Shown: positions 9,130 through 18,723, counted from the stretch's first letter. The stretch: DNA of 64,000 bases from Celeribacter indicus (GCF_000819565.1 NZ_CP004394.1:91184-155183), one strand, 5' to 3'. The notes: a model not told the origin generated them from the sequence alone. Program-made: numbers and translations.

Positions 9130-9169
9130 GGTCCGCCCTGTCCTGATTGTCTCGTCGACCGGGGGCGGC

Positions 9170-9184
9170 GCAATCCCTGTGCCA
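9170..9184 (-). promoter_or_regulatory. Sigma-54 promoter of the crotonase gene
   Basis: Minus-strand TGGCACAGGGATTGC; start of transcription expected near 9158, about 29 bases before the ATG. Confidence 0.85.
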
Positions 9185-9206
9185 CGGGGCGGGCACCGAA
9201 ACGGGG

Positions 9207-9272
9207 CGTCTGTCCCCCGAGCAGACGACATATGACCACGATGTGAACAAAATATCGCGTCCTGTGTGGTCA
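9207..9272. promoter_or_regulatory. Candidate upstream activator sites
   Basis: Two dyads lie upstream of the crotonase -24 element and before the activator gene: CGTCTG-N9-CAGACG (9207-9227), and TGACCAC (9233-9239) paired with GTGGTCA (9266-9272), centred 33 bases (about three helix turns) apart. The second pair is at about -75 to -114 from the predicted start, where enhancer-binding proteins usually bind. Assignment is inference. Confidence 0.35.
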
Positions 9273-9342
9273 ACGAAGACGATTCCCGGCTTGCATGCGG
9301 GCTGCCCTGTTTCTACGCTGACAGGAGGGAGGACCTTCATCC

Positions 9343-11001
9343 ATGACGACAGAAGAGACGATCAGTATCCAGGGTGTCGCTCTCAACGACAGCCAGGGCG
9401 CCCTTGTCACCAGCTTCGGCGTGGCCACGGATCCGCGGATCCGCGAAATGCTCTCGGATGCCGGCTGGTTCCGGGAGGCGGTGGAGACGCGGATGCGTCC
9501 TGTCCTGCTGACCGACCGGGACCTCATCGCACTCACGACGGAGATCGCCGGCGGCTACCTGACCATCCTGTCGGACAGCCCGAGCGAGGTGGTGCTCAGC
9601 TTCGTGCTGAACGTGCCCTTCGCCTATGACATCTTCAACCACATCCTGTCGGATCCCTACGACGCGATGGCGGTGGTGGACGCGAAACAGAAGGTCGCAT
9701 TCATCTCCCCCGTGCACGAGAAATTCTTCGGCCTCCAGAACGGCGAGGGCATCGGCAAGAAGGTGCGCGACGTGATCGAGAATACGCGCCTGCACCAGGT
9801 CGTGCGCACCGGCATTGCCGAGGTCGGCCAGATCCAGCACATGCAGGGCAACGAGCGCGTCGTTTCCCGCCACCCGATCCGCCACAACGGCAAGGTCGTC
9901 GGCGCCATCGGCCGCGTGATGTTCAAGGGCCCGCAACAGCTCGACGCGATGTCGAAGCGCATCCGCGACCTCGAAAGCGAGATCGCCGCCTACAAGAACC
10001 AGTCGCGCCAGAAGATCCGCGGCGAGGAATTCCTCGACATGATCATCGGCCAGAGCCTCGCCATGCAGTCCGTGCGCGAACAGATCCGCAAGATCGCGCC
10101 GCTCGACATCCCCGTGCTCATCCAGGGCGAAAGCGGCACGGGCAAGGAGCTCGTGGCGCAGGCGCTGCACATGCTGAGCGCCCGCCAGAGCGGACGGCTG
10201 GTGACGGTCAACGCCGCCGCCCTGCCCGACTCGCTCGTGGAAAGCGAGCTCTTCGGCTACGAGGCCGGCTCCTTCACCGGCGCCGACCGCAAGGGCCGGC
10301 CCGGCAAGTTCGAACAGGCCGACAAGGGCACGATCTTCCTCGACGAGATCGGGGACATGGCGCTCGACACCCAGTCGAAGCTTTTGCGCGTGTTGCAGGA
10401 CCGGATGGTGGAACGGGTCGGCGGCAGCACCCCCAAGCACGTCGATTTCCGGCTGTGCAGCGCGACGAACCGGGATCTGGAGACCTTCGTGCAGGAGGGG
10501 CGCTTCCGCCTCGACCTGTTCTACCGGATCAGCCCGGTCGTGATCGCCCTGCCGAGCCTCGGGGAGCGGCTGGAGGACATCCCCCTGCTGATCAACCATT
10601 TCGCCGAAGATCTGGCGAAGCAATACAACCGCGTGATCCCGGAGATCGACCCGGACGTGCATTCCTTCCTCATGGAGCAGGACTGGCCGGGCAACGTCCG
10701 CCAGCTGCGTCACGTCATGGAACGCGCCTTCGTCTTCTGCGAGCGCGGCCGGCTGAGCGTCGCGGATTTCCAGTCGCAGACACCGGGCGTGAAACCCGCC
10801 GCCGCCCCGGCCGCCGAGCTCGCGGCACCGCAGGCGAGGACCGGCTCGCTCAAGGACAGCCTCGACGCGCTCGAGGCCAAGCTGATCCACGACGCGATCA
10901 TCCGCTTCAAGGGCAACAAGAAGAAGGCCGCCGAACATCTCGGCGTGTCCCGCTCCTATCTCTACAAGAAACTCGAAACCCTGCGCGAACCCTCCGCCTG
11001 A
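9343..11001 (+). CDS. Sigma-54-dependent transcriptional activator with PAS domain (paralog 1)
   Basis: Enhancer-binding protein of 552 aa that uses ATP to open sigma-54 promoters. Order: an N-terminal module of about 100 residues, a PAS-like sensor (about 104-195, SDPYDAMAVVDAKQKV), a short coiled coil (196-222), and the AAA+ domain with Walker A GESGTGKE (262-269), sigma-contact loop GSFTGA (about 309-314; Ser replaces the usual Ala of GAFTGA), Walker B IFLDEIGD (331-338) and WPGNVRQL. A Fis-type helix-turn-helix closes the protein (KKKAAEHLGVSRSYLYKKL). Start after a GGAGGG site 11 bases upstream. It is the paralog of 35853-37493 and lies among sigma-54 promoters, so it is the prime candidate regulator of the island; the effector may be an acyl-CoA or the free acid. 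Confidence 0.93.
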   Translation: MTTEETISIQGVALNDSQGALVTSFGVATDPRIREMLSDAGWFREAVETRMRPVLLTDRDLIALTTEIAGGYLTILSDSPSEVVLSFVLNVPFAYDIFNHILSDPYDAMAVVDAKQKVAFISPVHEKFFGLQNGEGIGKKVRDVIENTRLHQVVRTGIAEVGQIQHMQGNERVVSRHPIRHNGKVVGAIGRVMFKGPQQLDAMSKRIRDLESEIAAYKNQSRQKIRGEEFLDMIIGQSLAMQSVREQIRKIAPLDIPVLIQGESGTGKELVAQALHMLSARQSGRLVTVNAAALPDSLVESELFGYEAGSFTGADRKGRPGKFEQADKGTIFLDEIGDMALDTQSKLLRVLQDRMVERVGGSTPKHVDFRLCSATNRDLETFVQEGRFRLDLFYRISPVVIALPSLGERLEDIPLLINHFAEDLAKQYNRVIPEIDPDVHSFLMEQDWPGNVRQLRHVMERAFVFCERGRLSVADFQSQTPGVKPAAAPAAELAAPQARTGSLKDSLDALEAKLIHDAIIRFKGNKKKAAEHLGVSRSYLYKKLETLREPSA

Positions 11002-11013
11002 GGGAACACGCCG

Positions 11014-12126
11014 TCAGCCTTCGGAGGAGCCCTCTCCCAGGCGCGGCGCATGGCGCGGGCCGGGCTCCGCCCGCAGCGGTGCACAGACCGGGATCGGAAG
11101 CGCCGGGCTGCGCGTGCCCGCACCGTTCTCGATCTCGCCCGCGAACAGGCCACGCGCGGTGAAATGGGGATCTCGCATCGCCTCCTCGAGCGTCTGAAGG
11201 ACGGTGCAGCAGCAATCCGCCTCCCCGAAGATCGTGCTCCAGTGGGCGGAAGGTTCGGCCGCGATGCGACGCGCCACGGCGGCACGGGTCGCCGCCGGAT
11301 CGGCGGCATCCTCGCGCAGCGCGGGGTCGAGCCCGATAGCCTCGCAGAACCGCACCCAGAACTTGTCCTCGATCGGCGCGGCCGCAAGGATCCGCCCGTC
11401 CGCCATGGGATAGAGCGCATAGCGCGGCGAACCGCCGGTCACGAGCGCGTCGCCGTTGCCGGGCCAGTTGCCGCCGAACCGCCCATCGGCCTGCGCCCAG
11501 TAGGTGAAGGGAAACAGGTTCTCCGCCATCGCGATGTCGAGCCAGGCCCCGTCCCCCGTCCGGTCCCGCTGGCGCAGCGCGAGTAGGATGTTGACGAGCG
11601 CGGGATAGGTCCCGCCCGCGATATCCGCGATCAGCGCCGGCGGCAGGACCGGCGCCCCCTCCGGCCCGTGGCTCAGCGCCAGCAGCCCCGCATCGCCCTG
11701 GTAATTGAGATCGTGCCCGGCACGCTGCGCCCGCGGCCCGGTCTGGCCATAGCCGGTGATCGAACAATAGATGATGTCGGGCTTCTGCGCCCGCACCTCG
11801 TCGTAGGACAGGCCGAGCCGCGCCATCACGCCGGGGCGGAACTGTTCGATGAGGATATCCGCCTCCGCGATCAGCGGCGCGAGCCGCGCCCGCCCCTCCG
11901 GCGATTTCAGGTCGACGGCGAGGCTTTTCTTGCCTGCGTTGAGCAGATGGAAATTGCCGCTGTCCTCGCCCCATTTCGGGCTGTAGCTGCGCATCTCGTC
12001 GCCGCGGGCCGGGTTTTCCACCTTGATCACCTCCGCCCCCGCCTCGCGCAGGAACAGGCTCGCCATCGGCCCCGGCAGGAGCGTCGAGAAGTCGAGCACG
12101 CGAATGCCGTCGAGCGCCCCCTTCAT
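11014..12126 (-). CDS. Alpha-methylacyl-CoA racemase-type CaiB/BaiF protein
   Basis: Type III CoA-transferase fold, 370 aa. The catalytic pair of racemases is present: His in the GHDLNYQG motif and Asp in ALIADIAGGTYPA. This matches AMACR/MCR rather than true CoA-transferases, which carry YD at the first position. A racemase would convert the R-methyl epimer of a branched acyl-CoA to the S form that acyl-CoA dehydrogenases accept, so it hints at an alkyl-branched substrate. It is the last gene of the eight-gene operon, starting inside the stop of the preceding gene (ATGA overlap), and is convergent with the activator gene 12 bases away. Confidence 0.85.
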   Translation of the reverse strand: MKGALDGIRVLDFSTLLPGPMASLFLREAGAEVIKVENPARGDEMRSYSPKWGEDSGNFHLLNAGKKSLAVDLKSPEGRARLAPLIAEADILIEQFRPGVMARLGLSYDEVRAQKPDIIYCSITGYGQTGPRAQRAGHDLNYQGDAGLLALSHGPEGAPVLPPALIADIAGGTYPALVNILLALRQRDRTGDGAWLDIAMAENLFPFTYWAQADGRFGGNWPGNGDALVTGGSPRYALYPMADGRILAAAPIEDKFWVRFCEAIGLDPALREDAADPAATRAAVARRIAAEPSAHWSTIFGEADCCCTVLQTLEEAMRDPHFTARGLFAGEIENGAGTRSPALPIPVCAPLRAEPGPRHAPRLGEGSSEG

Positions 12127-13637
12127 TCGCTTTTCGCCCTTATTTTTTGTATTGTTGGTGCTCTTTGTGGAGCGAAAGCGGTTTGTCCTGTGATTTTGAA
12201 GATGTTGTTGGAGATTTCGCAATGGCGCGCGAGGCCGCCGCGTGTGACGCGTTCGATGGGGCCGTCGGGGTATCCGAGGCCCATGCGGCAGGTCCTGTCG
12301 ATTTCTTCGGCGGCGGCGAGGCCGTCGTCGAGGAAGCGCAGGGCGTCGTTGTATTTGGGGCGCACGAGGCGGTCGACGATGCGGCCGGGGCGGTCGGCGC
12401 AGGTGACGACGTCGAAGCCTGCGCAGTCGAACACGGCGCGGGCGGCGGCGAGGGCGGCGGGGTCGGTGGCGGGCTGTCGCACCAGTTCGATGAGGTTGGA
12501 GGGCGGGTCGTCGCCGTTGCGGTAGCGGGCGAAGCCGACGGCGTTGGAGCCCTCGCGGCCCATGTCCTCGCCGGTGTGCAGGCCGAGGCATTCGGTGTCG
12601 AGCTCGACGAGCACGGCGGTCTTCGCGGGGTCGGGGGCGAAGCCGCTGCCGAGGTGGATCGTGACCTCCGCCGCGTCGCCGTCGCGGGCGCCGGCGAGGA
12701 AGGGATCGCCGGCGGGGAAGGAGCGGCTTTCGCCGGCGGAGCGCAGGCTGTAGGCGGGGGCCTCGACGGCCTTTTCGGGCAGGCGGCCGGTGAGCAGCCC
12801 GCCGCCCGACTTGGTGCCGAGCCGCCCGGCGGCGACCATCCGGCGGCAGAGCGGCGGCACCGCGGCGCGCGGGTCGAGCGTGATCGGGTAGAAGGCCTCG
12901 CCGAGCCGCAGCTGGGTGTCGAGCCCGATCAGGTCGAGCAGCGTGCAGGGCCCCATCCTGTAGCCGAGCGCGGAGCGGATCGCGAGGTCGATCTCCTCGG
13001 CGGAGGCGAGCCCGGCCTCGATCGCGCGGATCACGTCGTTGTTGAACGGCACCAGCAGCGCGTTGAGGATGAAGCCGGGCTTGTCCTGGGTCTCCACCGG
13101 GCTCTGCCCGCAGGCCTCCGTCCAGGCCCAGGCGGCCCTGAAGGTCTCGTCCGAGGTGTTGAGGCCGCGCGACATCTCGATCAGCTTCATCACCTGCGCC
13201 GGCAGGCAGAAGTGCATCCCCACGACGCGGTCGGCCCGGCCCGAGCCGGCGGCGATCTCGGTGATCGACAGGGTCGAGGTGTTGGAGGCGAAGATCGTGC
13301 CCTCCTTGCAGATCCGGTCCAGCTTGCCGAACAGATCCTTCTTGATGTCGAGATCCTCGAAGATCGCCTCGATCACCAGGTCGCACTCCGCCAGATCGGC
13401 CAGATCGGTCGTGTCGCTCATCCGGGCGAGCGTGGCCTCCCTGTCCCCGGCGCTCATCCGGCCCTTCTCGACCGAGGTGCCGAAGAACGTCCCGGCCGCC
13501 CTGCGCTGGCGCGCCAGCGCCTCGGCGGACATGTCGAAGCAGACGGTCTCGAACCCGCCGCGGGCCGCGACGATGGCGATGCCCGCGCCCATGGTGCCAC
13601 CCGCACCGCAGATGGCGACTTTCCTGATATCGGTCAT
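12123..13637 (-). CDS. 3-hydroxyacyl-CoA dehydrogenase with two C-terminal domains
   Basis: 504-aa NAD-dependent dehydrogenase. The Rossmann start is VAICGAGGTMGAGIAIVAARGG, followed by SNTSTLSITEIA and the catalytic region GMHFCLPAQVMKLIEM. Two 3HCDH C-terminal domains are visible (about 187-285, GFILNALLVPFNNDVIRAIE, and about 410-490, GRIVDRLVRPKYNDALRFLDDG), as in PaaH-type long enzymes. It would oxidise the 3-hydroxyacyl-CoA made after ring opening. The last 30 codons are conspicuously AT-richer than the rest. ATGA overlaps join it to both neighbours. Confidence 0.9.
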   Translation of the reverse strand: MTDIRKVAICGAGGTMGAGIAIVAARGGFETVCFDMSAEALARQRRAAGTFFGTSVEKGRMSAGDREATLARMSDTTDLADLAECDLVIEAIFEDLDIKKDLFGKLDRICKEGTIFASNTSTLSITEIAAGSGRADRVVGMHFCLPAQVMKLIEMSRGLNTSDETFRAAWAWTEACGQSPVETQDKPGFILNALLVPFNNDVIRAIEAGLASAEEIDLAIRSALGYRMGPCTLLDLIGLDTQLRLGEAFYPITLDPRAAVPPLCRRMVAAGRLGTKSGGGLLTGRLPEKAVEAPAYSLRSAGESRSFPAGDPFLAGARDGDAAEVTIHLGSGFAPDPAKTAVLVELDTECLGLHTGEDMGREGSNAVGFARYRNGDDPPSNLIELVRQPATDPAALAAARAVFDCAGFDVVTCADRPGRIVDRLVRPKYNDALRFLDDGLAAAEEIDRTCRMGLGYPDGPIERVTRGGLARHCEISNNIFKITGQTAFAPQRAPTIQKIRAKSE

Positions 13638-14800
13638 TTCCTGATAAAACTCCGTCCGATGAGCTGGCGGTGGACCTGGTTGGTCCCCTCCCAGATCTGG
13701 GTGATCTTCGCGTCGCGCATCAGCCGCTCCGCCCGGTAGTCCCGGCAATAGCCGTAGCCGCCGTGGACCTGCACGCATTCCGTGGCCATCCGCATCGCCA
13801 GGTCCGAGGCGCGCATCTTCGCCACCGAGGCCTCCATGCCGAACTCCTCCGCCCCGCCGTCGACCAGGCCGGCGACATGGTCGAGCCAGCTCTCCACCAG
13901 CACGAGCTCGCTGGCCAGGTCCGCCAGCATGAACTGGTTGCCCTGGAAGTCGAGCACCCGCCTGCCGCCCTGGACCCGGTCGCTGCCATAGGCGACCATG
14001 TCGCGGAACGCCGCCCGCGCGATGCCGAGCGCATGCGCCGCCACCGAGGGCCGCGAGCGGTTGAGCGAGCCCAGCAGGATCTTCAGCCCCTCGCCCGGCT
14101 CCCCGACCAGGTTGGCGCGCGGCACGCGGACGGTGTCGAAGGACAGCGCGCAGGTCGAGGAGCCGTGGTGGCCCATCTTCTTCTCTTTCGAGATCACGCT
14201 GAACCCCTCGGCCCCCTTCTCGAGGACCAGCACGGAGATCGCCTTCTTCGGCTCCGCGATCCCGGCCCATTTGCCGAACAGCAGGATCCGGTCGGCCACG
14301 TCGCCATTGGTGATGAAGATCTTGCTGCCCTTCACCACGATCTCCTCGCCCTCCGGCGTGAAGGAGGTCTTCATCCCGGTCGCGTCCGAGCCGGCGGTGG
14401 GCTCGGTGATCGCCAGCGCGCCCAGCCCGCCCTCGGCGATGGCCGGCAGCAGGCGCGCCTTCTGCTCGGCGCTGCCGTATTCGATCAGCGGCTTCATCCC
14501 GTGGTAATTCGTGGCATAGATGATCCCGGTCGAGGCGCAGGCCTCCGAGAGGATCGCCACGATCTCCAGGTAGAGCCGGTAGGACATCGGCATGCCGCCA
14601 TATTCCTCCGGCACGAAGACCGCGTTCAGCCCGAGCGCGTTGATCGCCTCGACATTCTCCCAGGGGAATTCGCCGGTCGCGTCCACCCGCTCCGCATTCG
14701 GCGCGATCACCTCGTCGCTCATGCGCTGCACCTGCTCGAGGATCGCGCGCTCCTCGTCGTTCCAGCCGCGGCCTTGCAGCATCCGCTCATGCATGTTCAT
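13634..14800 (-). CDS. Acyl-CoA dehydrogenase (AliB-position enzyme)
   Basis: FAD acyl-CoA dehydrogenase, 388 aa, full length. Signatures: ALAITEPTAGSDATGMKTSF, KKMGHHGSSTCALSFDTVRVP, QVHGGYGYCRDYRAERLMRDAKITQIWEGTNQVHRQLIGR; the catalytic base corresponds to the Glu of IWEGT. In the ali/bad scheme this step dehydrogenates the ring carboxyl-CoA. Electrons would pass to the EtfBA encoded at 25360-27032. The start MNMHERML overlaps the stop of the SDR gene by one codon frame (ATGA). Confidence 0.9.
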   Translation of the reverse strand: MNMHERMLQGRGWNDEERAILEQVQRMSDEVIAPNAERVDATGEFPWENVEAINALGLNAVFVPEEYGGMPMSYRLYLEIVAILSEACASTGIIYATNYHGMKPLIEYGSAEQKARLLPAIAEGGLGALAITEPTAGSDATGMKTSFTPEGEEIVVKGSKIFITNGDVADRILLFGKWAGIAEPKKAISVLVLEKGAEGFSVISKEKKMGHHGSSTCALSFDTVRVPRANLVGEPGEGLKILLGSLNRSRPSVAAHALGIARAAFRDMVAYGSDRVQGGRRVLDFQGNQFMLADLASELVLVESWLDHVAGLVDGGAEEFGMEASVAKMRASDLAMRMATECVQVHGGYGYCRDYRAERLMRDAKITQIWEGTNQVHRQLIGRSFIRK

Positions 14801-15507
14801 CAGTGGTTCATCCCCTGTGCCCCGTCGATGTAGATCGTCTCCCCGGTCAGAAAGCCGATGTCCTCCCCGAACAGCGCCGCGACCAGCCGCGCCACGTCCT
14901 CGGGCCGGCCCGGCGCCCCCGTCGGGATCCGGCTGCGCATCCAGGCGCGCACCTTCTCGCGCGCGAGGTAGTCGCGGTTCAGGTCGGTCTCGATATAGCC
15001 CGGCGCCACCGTCAGCGCCCGGATCCCGTCGCGCGCCCATTCCACCGCCATGCAGCGCGTCATCGCCGCCACCGCCGCCTTGGAGGCGCAATAGGCCAGG
15101 TTGTCGGGCACGCCCAGCTTGTCGAAGAACGAGCCGATGTTGACGATCGTGCCGCCGCCTCCCGCGCGCAGGTGCGGATAGGCCTCCCGCGCCGCCACCA
15201 TCACCGCCGTCGCGTTCAGCGCCATCGTCTCCTCGAAGCTCTCCACGCTCAGCGCCGCGATCGGCCCGCCGATATGCACCCCCGCATTGTTCACCAGACC
15301 CGCCACCGGGCCCTCCGCCGCGATCGCCGCAAAGGCCGCGGCGACCGCCGCCTCCTCGGTCATGTCGCAGGCGATCTGCCGCCCCGCCGGCCCCCGGCCC
15401 GAGCGCGACAGGCAGACCACCGGATGGCCCCGCCCCTCGAGCTCCGCGGCAATCGCCGCCCCGATCCCCTTCGACGCCCCCGTGACCACGATCTGTCCCT
15501 CAGCCAT
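14800..15507 (-). CDS. Short-chain dehydrogenase/reductase (BadH-position enzyme)
   Basis: 235-aa classical SDR: cofactor motif TGASKGIG near the N-terminus, NNAG, catalytic Ser in NIGSFF and YCASK with the catalytic Tyr and Lys, then PGYIETDLNRDY. By position between hydratase, dehydrogenase and hydrolase it fits oxidation of the 2-hydroxy ring acyl-CoA to the 2-keto form, as BadH does. The start MAEGQIVVTG overlaps the hydratase stop by eight bases. Confidence 0.88.
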   Translation of the reverse strand: MAEGQIVVTGASKGIGAAIAAELEGRGHPVVCLSRSGRGPAGRQIACDMTEEAAVAAAFAAIAAEGPVAGLVNNAGVHIGGPIAALSVESFEETMALNATAVMVAAREAYPHLRAGGGGTIVNIGSFFDKLGVPDNLAYCASKAAVAAMTRCMAVEWARDGIRALTVAPGYIETDLNRDYLAREKVRAWMRSRIPTGAPGRPEDVARLVAALFGEDIGFLTGETIYIDGAQGMNH

Positions 15508-16270
15508 CCCTGAACTCCGGTTTGCGTTTCTCCTCGAAGGCGGCCATGCCCTCCTCCGCATCCGCCGTGCGATAGGCCAGCGTCGAGAGATCCGCCTCGG
15601 TCTCCAGCCCCGCCTGAAGCGCCGTGTCCCCGGCCCGCTGCACCGCCCGCCGCGCCAGCTCCAGCACCGGCAGGCTGTAGCGCGTGAACCGCCCGGCGAA
15701 CGCCCGCCCCGCCTCCAGCAGGTCGCCCTCCGCCACCGCGTTCACCAGCCCGATCCGCTCGGCCTCCGCCGCCGGCACGGTGCGCCCGGTCAGGATCAGC
15801 TCCAGCGCCCGCGCCTCCCCCACCAGCCGCGGCAGCCGCTGCGTGCCGCCATAGCCGGGGATCAGCCCCAGCTTGATCTCCGGCAGGCCGAACGCCGCCT
15901 GCGGCGCGGCCAGCCGGAAGGTGCAGGCCATCGCCAGCTCCGCCCCGCCGCCGAAGGCATAGCCGTTCACCAGCGCCACGGAGGCCACCGGCAGCCGGTC
16001 CAGCTTCGCGAAGACCGCCTGCCCCAGCTCCGCCCCGTGCTTCTGCTCGGCCAGCGACCGGTGGCGCAGCTCCTTGATGTCGGCGCCGGCGCAGAACGCC
16101 TTCTCCCCCGCCCCGGTCACCAGCAGCGCCCGCACCCCCGCCATCGCCGCCACCGCGTCCAGCGCCGCGCCGATCTCGTCCAGCACCGCGAAGGACAGCG
16201 CGTTCAGCGCCTCCGGACGGTTCAGCCGCAGCACGGCAAGCCCGCCCTCCCGCTCGAGGTCTACTGCCAT
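15500..16270 (-). CDS. Enoyl-CoA hydratase (BadK-position enzyme)
   Basis: 256-aa crotonase with both catalytic glutamates of true hydratases: one in FGLPEIKLGLIPGYGGTQRL and one in ARALELILTG. Oxyanion-hole segments AGEKAFCAGADIKEL and VNGYAFGGGAELAMACTFRLA are intact. It would add water to the ring 1-ene-carboxyl-CoA. Four bases separate it from the ligase gene upstream. Confidence 0.9.
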   Translation of the reverse strand: MAVDLEREGGLAVLRLNRPEALNALSFAVLDEIGAALDAVAAMAGVRALLVTGAGEKAFCAGADIKELRHRSLAEQKHGAELGQAVFAKLDRLPVASVALVNGYAFGGGAELAMACTFRLAAPQAAFGLPEIKLGLIPGYGGTQRLPRLVGEARALELILTGRTVPAAEAERIGLVNAVAEGDLLEAGRAFAGRFTRYSLPVLELARRAVQRAGDTALQAGLETEADLSTLAYRTADAEEGMAAFEEKRKPEFRDG

Positions 16271-16274
16271 CCGT

Positions 16275-17897
16275 TCACACCCCCTGTTTCCGCGCCCCGT
16301 AGCGCACCGGCTCCGGCGACAGCGCGCCCCGCGCCACCATCTGCGCCAGCTCGCGCTTGAGGATCTTCCCGCTCGCCGTCAGCGGCAGGTCCTCCACCGC
16401 CGCGAACCATTCCGGCATGTCGAATTTCGACAGCCCCTCCCGCGCCAGATGCGCCAGCATCTCCGCCGCGCCCACATCGCCGATCACCGCAAGGCACACC
16501 TTCTCCCCCAGGCGCGCGTCCGGAACCCCGAACGCCGCCGCCTTCTCCACCCGCGGATGGCTCAGCGCCAGCGCCTCGATCCGCGACGGGAAGATGTTGT
16601 GACCGCCCCGGATGATCAGGTCCTTGATCCGCCCCTCGATCCGCAGGTTGCCCTGCCCGTCGAACGAGCCCAGGTCGCCCGACAGCAGGTAGCCGTGCCG
16701 GTTCATCGTCCGCTCCGTCGCCGCCTGGTTGGCAAAATATCCCAGCATCATCGCCGCGCCGCGCCCGCCGATCTCCCCCGACTGGCCGGGCGCAAGCTCC
16801 CGGTCCGGATCCTCCGGGTCCCAGATCCGCACCTCATAGGCCGGACCGCCCCGCCCGCAGGTCCGGATCCACACCTCCGGCGGATCCCCCGGATGGGTGT
16901 ATTGATGCGACGAGCATTCCGTCATCCCGTAGATGTTCTGCGGCGCGATCCCCTGGTCTACGAAGGCCTTCGCCACCACCTCGGGGATCGGCGCCCCCGC
17001 CATGTAGAAGGTCTGCACCTGCCCCAGACGCTCCAGACCCCGCCGCTTCTGCTCGGCCAGGATGTCCATCGCATGCGTCGGCACCCCCAGAACATAGGTC
17101 GCCCCCGTCTCCGTGATCCAGTCCAGCCGGCTCATCCCCTCCGGCGGGTCGTCCATCACCAGCGTCCCGCCGCACACCAGCCATTGCCCCAGCGCCACCC
17201 AGGCGATGTGATGCGAGAACGGGCTCAGCGTCAGGATCACCGACTGATCCGACAGCGCCCAGTCCCGCGCCAGGTCCCGCGCATTCGCCAGAAGCGTGTT
17301 GCTCGAATGCATCACGCATTTCGGCCGCCCCGTCGTCCCCGAGGTGAAGGCCAGGTAGACCACGCTGTCCGGGTTGCCATGCGCCACCCGGTTCACCTGC
17401 GTGATATGGCCCGGAAACCGCTCCGGCGTATAGACCTTCCCCAGGCTCGGCACCTCCGACAGCATCGCCTCGAAGTCCCGCTCCGCCCGGTCCGCGCCCC
17501 AGCCCGGCTCCGTCACCAGCGCCCGCGCCCCCAGCTCGTTCAGAAGCTCCACGATCTCGGCGCAGGTGTAGCTGCGGTGCAGCGACGGGTTGCAGGCGAT
17601 CCCCTCCCGCGCGCAGGCCAGGAAGGTGATCACCACCTCCACACGGTTCGACATCCACACCGACAGACGGTCCCCCGCCACCAGGCCCTCCTCCACAAGG
17701 TTGTCGGCCATCGCGTCGACCCGCGCCTTCAGTCCCTGCCAGTCCAGGAACACCCGCCCGTCGCGCAGCGCCATCGCCTCCGGCCGCGCCTGCGCATGCC
17801 GCGCCAGAAGCCCGTAGAAGGTCTCCCCCCGCCACAGCCCGGCCTCGTAATAGCCCCGCGCCGTGCCCGGATCGTGAAGTGTCAGGAACGGTTTCAT
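16275..17897 (-). CDS. Acid-CoA ligase (AMP-forming), AliA-position enzyme
   Basis: 540-aa member of the ANL adenylating family. P-loop AFTSGTTGRPKCVMHSS, A5 motif YGMTECSSHQY, A7/A8 LSGDLGSFDGQGNLRIEGRIKDLIIRGGHNIFP and A10 LPLTASGKILKREL with the adenylation Lys are all present. It activates a free carboxylic acid with ATP and CoA. Length and synteny fit cyclohexanecarboxylate-CoA ligase-like enzymes, but specificity cannot be read directly. Start MKPFLTLHDPG follows GGGGAGGCAGAGG. Confidence 0.9.
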   Translation of the reverse strand: MKPFLTLHDPGTARGYYEAGLWRGETFYGLLARHAQARPEAMALRDGRVFLDWQGLKARVDAMADNLVEEGLVAGDRLSVWMSNRVEVVITFLACAREGIACNPSLHRSYTCAEIVELLNELGARALVTEPGWGADRAERDFEAMLSEVPSLGKVYTPERFPGHITQVNRVAHGNPDSVVYLAFTSGTTGRPKCVMHSSNTLLANARDLARDWALSDQSVILTLSPFSHHIAWVALGQWLVCGGTLVMDDPPEGMSRLDWITETGATYVLGVPTHAMDILAEQKRRGLERLGQVQTFYMAGAPIPEVVAKAFVDQGIAPQNIYGMTECSSHQYTHPGDPPEVWIRTCGRGGPAYEVRIWDPEDPDRELAPGQSGEIGGRGAAMMLGYFANQAATERTMNRHGYLLSGDLGSFDGQGNLRIEGRIKDLIIRGGHNIFPSRIEALALSHPRVEKAAAFGVPDARLGEKVCLAVIGDVGAAEMLAHLAREGLSKFDMPEWFAAVEDLPLTASGKILKRELAQMVARGALSPEPVRYGARKQGV

Positions 17898-17913
17898 CCT
17901 CTGCCTCCCCTGC

Positions 17914-18693
17914 TCACTGGCCGAATTTCGACGGGTCCGGACGCCGCCGCCCGCTGAAGCTCTCGCTGAGCTCCCCGTGCTCCGCAGAGCGCAGGTATTG
18001 CGTCAGAAGAAGGTCGTGCGTCACCCGCGACAGGCCCCCCACACCGCCGTGGCGCGCGTTGAACGCCCCCTTGATCGCCGCCAGCGCAAAGGACCCCCGG
18101 TCCGCGATCTCCAGCGCGAACTCCCGCGTCTTCTCCGCAAGCTGGTCGTCCGGAACCACCCGGTTGATCATCCCGATCTCCAGCGCCTCCGCCGCCGTCA
18201 TCTTGCGGTTGCAATACCAGATCTCCTTGGCCCGCTTCTTGCCCACGAGATCCTCCAGATACCACGTCCCGTAGCCCGCATCGAACGACCCCATCATCGG
18301 ACCCACCTGCCGGAACACCGCGCTCTCCTTCGCGATCGTCACGTCGCAGACCACCTGCAACACGTTGCCGCCCCCCACCGCGAACCCGTTCACCGAGGCG
18401 ATCACCGGCTTCTGGAGCTTGTCGATCGCCTCGTACATCTCCAGAACCGGCAGCGTCCCCGCATACAGCGTCGTCTGCTCCATCCCGTCCTTCTGGCCCC
18501 CGATGCAGAAGAACCGCTCCCCCGCCCCCGTCAGAACCACCACACGCGTCCGCGTCTCCCGACGGATCCCCTCGATACAGTCCCGGATCTCGTGACACAT
18601 CCGCGCCGTGAACATGTTCCCGTGGTCCGGACGGTTCAGCGTGATCACCCCCACAGGGCCCTCCTCGAAATACTCGATCTCTTCAAAACCCAT
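17914..18693 (-). CDS. BadI/MenB-type ring-opening acyl-CoA hydrolase
   Basis: 259-aa crotonase closely resembling 2-ketocyclohexanecarboxyl-CoA hydrolase. The diagnostic block VGPMMGSFDAGYGTWYLEDLVGKKRAKEIWY keeps the Asp and the GYG turn of BadI/MenB, next to VNGFAVGGGNVLQVVCDVTIA. This family hydrolyses the C-C bond of a 2-oxo ring acyl-CoA, yielding a pimeloyl-CoA-type dicarboxylic ester. The start is MGFEEIEYF, behind AAGGAGGG; the upstream in-frame ATG lacks a ribosome site. Strongest single marker for an alicyclic ring-cleavage pathway in the island. Confidence 0.85.
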   Translation of the reverse strand: MGFEEIEYFEEGPVGVITLNRPDHGNMFTARMCHEIRDCIEGIRRETRTRVVVLTGAGERFFCIGGQKDGMEQTTLYAGTLPVLEMYEAIDKLQKPVIASVNGFAVGGGNVLQVVCDVTIAKESAVFRQVGPMMGSFDAGYGTWYLEDLVGKKRAKEIWYCNRKMTAAEALEIGMINRVVPDDQLAEKTREFALEIADRGSFALAAIKGAFNARHGGVGGLSRVTHDLLLTQYLRSAEHGELSESFSGRRRPDPSKFGQ

Positions 18694-18723
18694 CCCGAAT
18701 TCCCTCCTTAAACGCGTGATCAT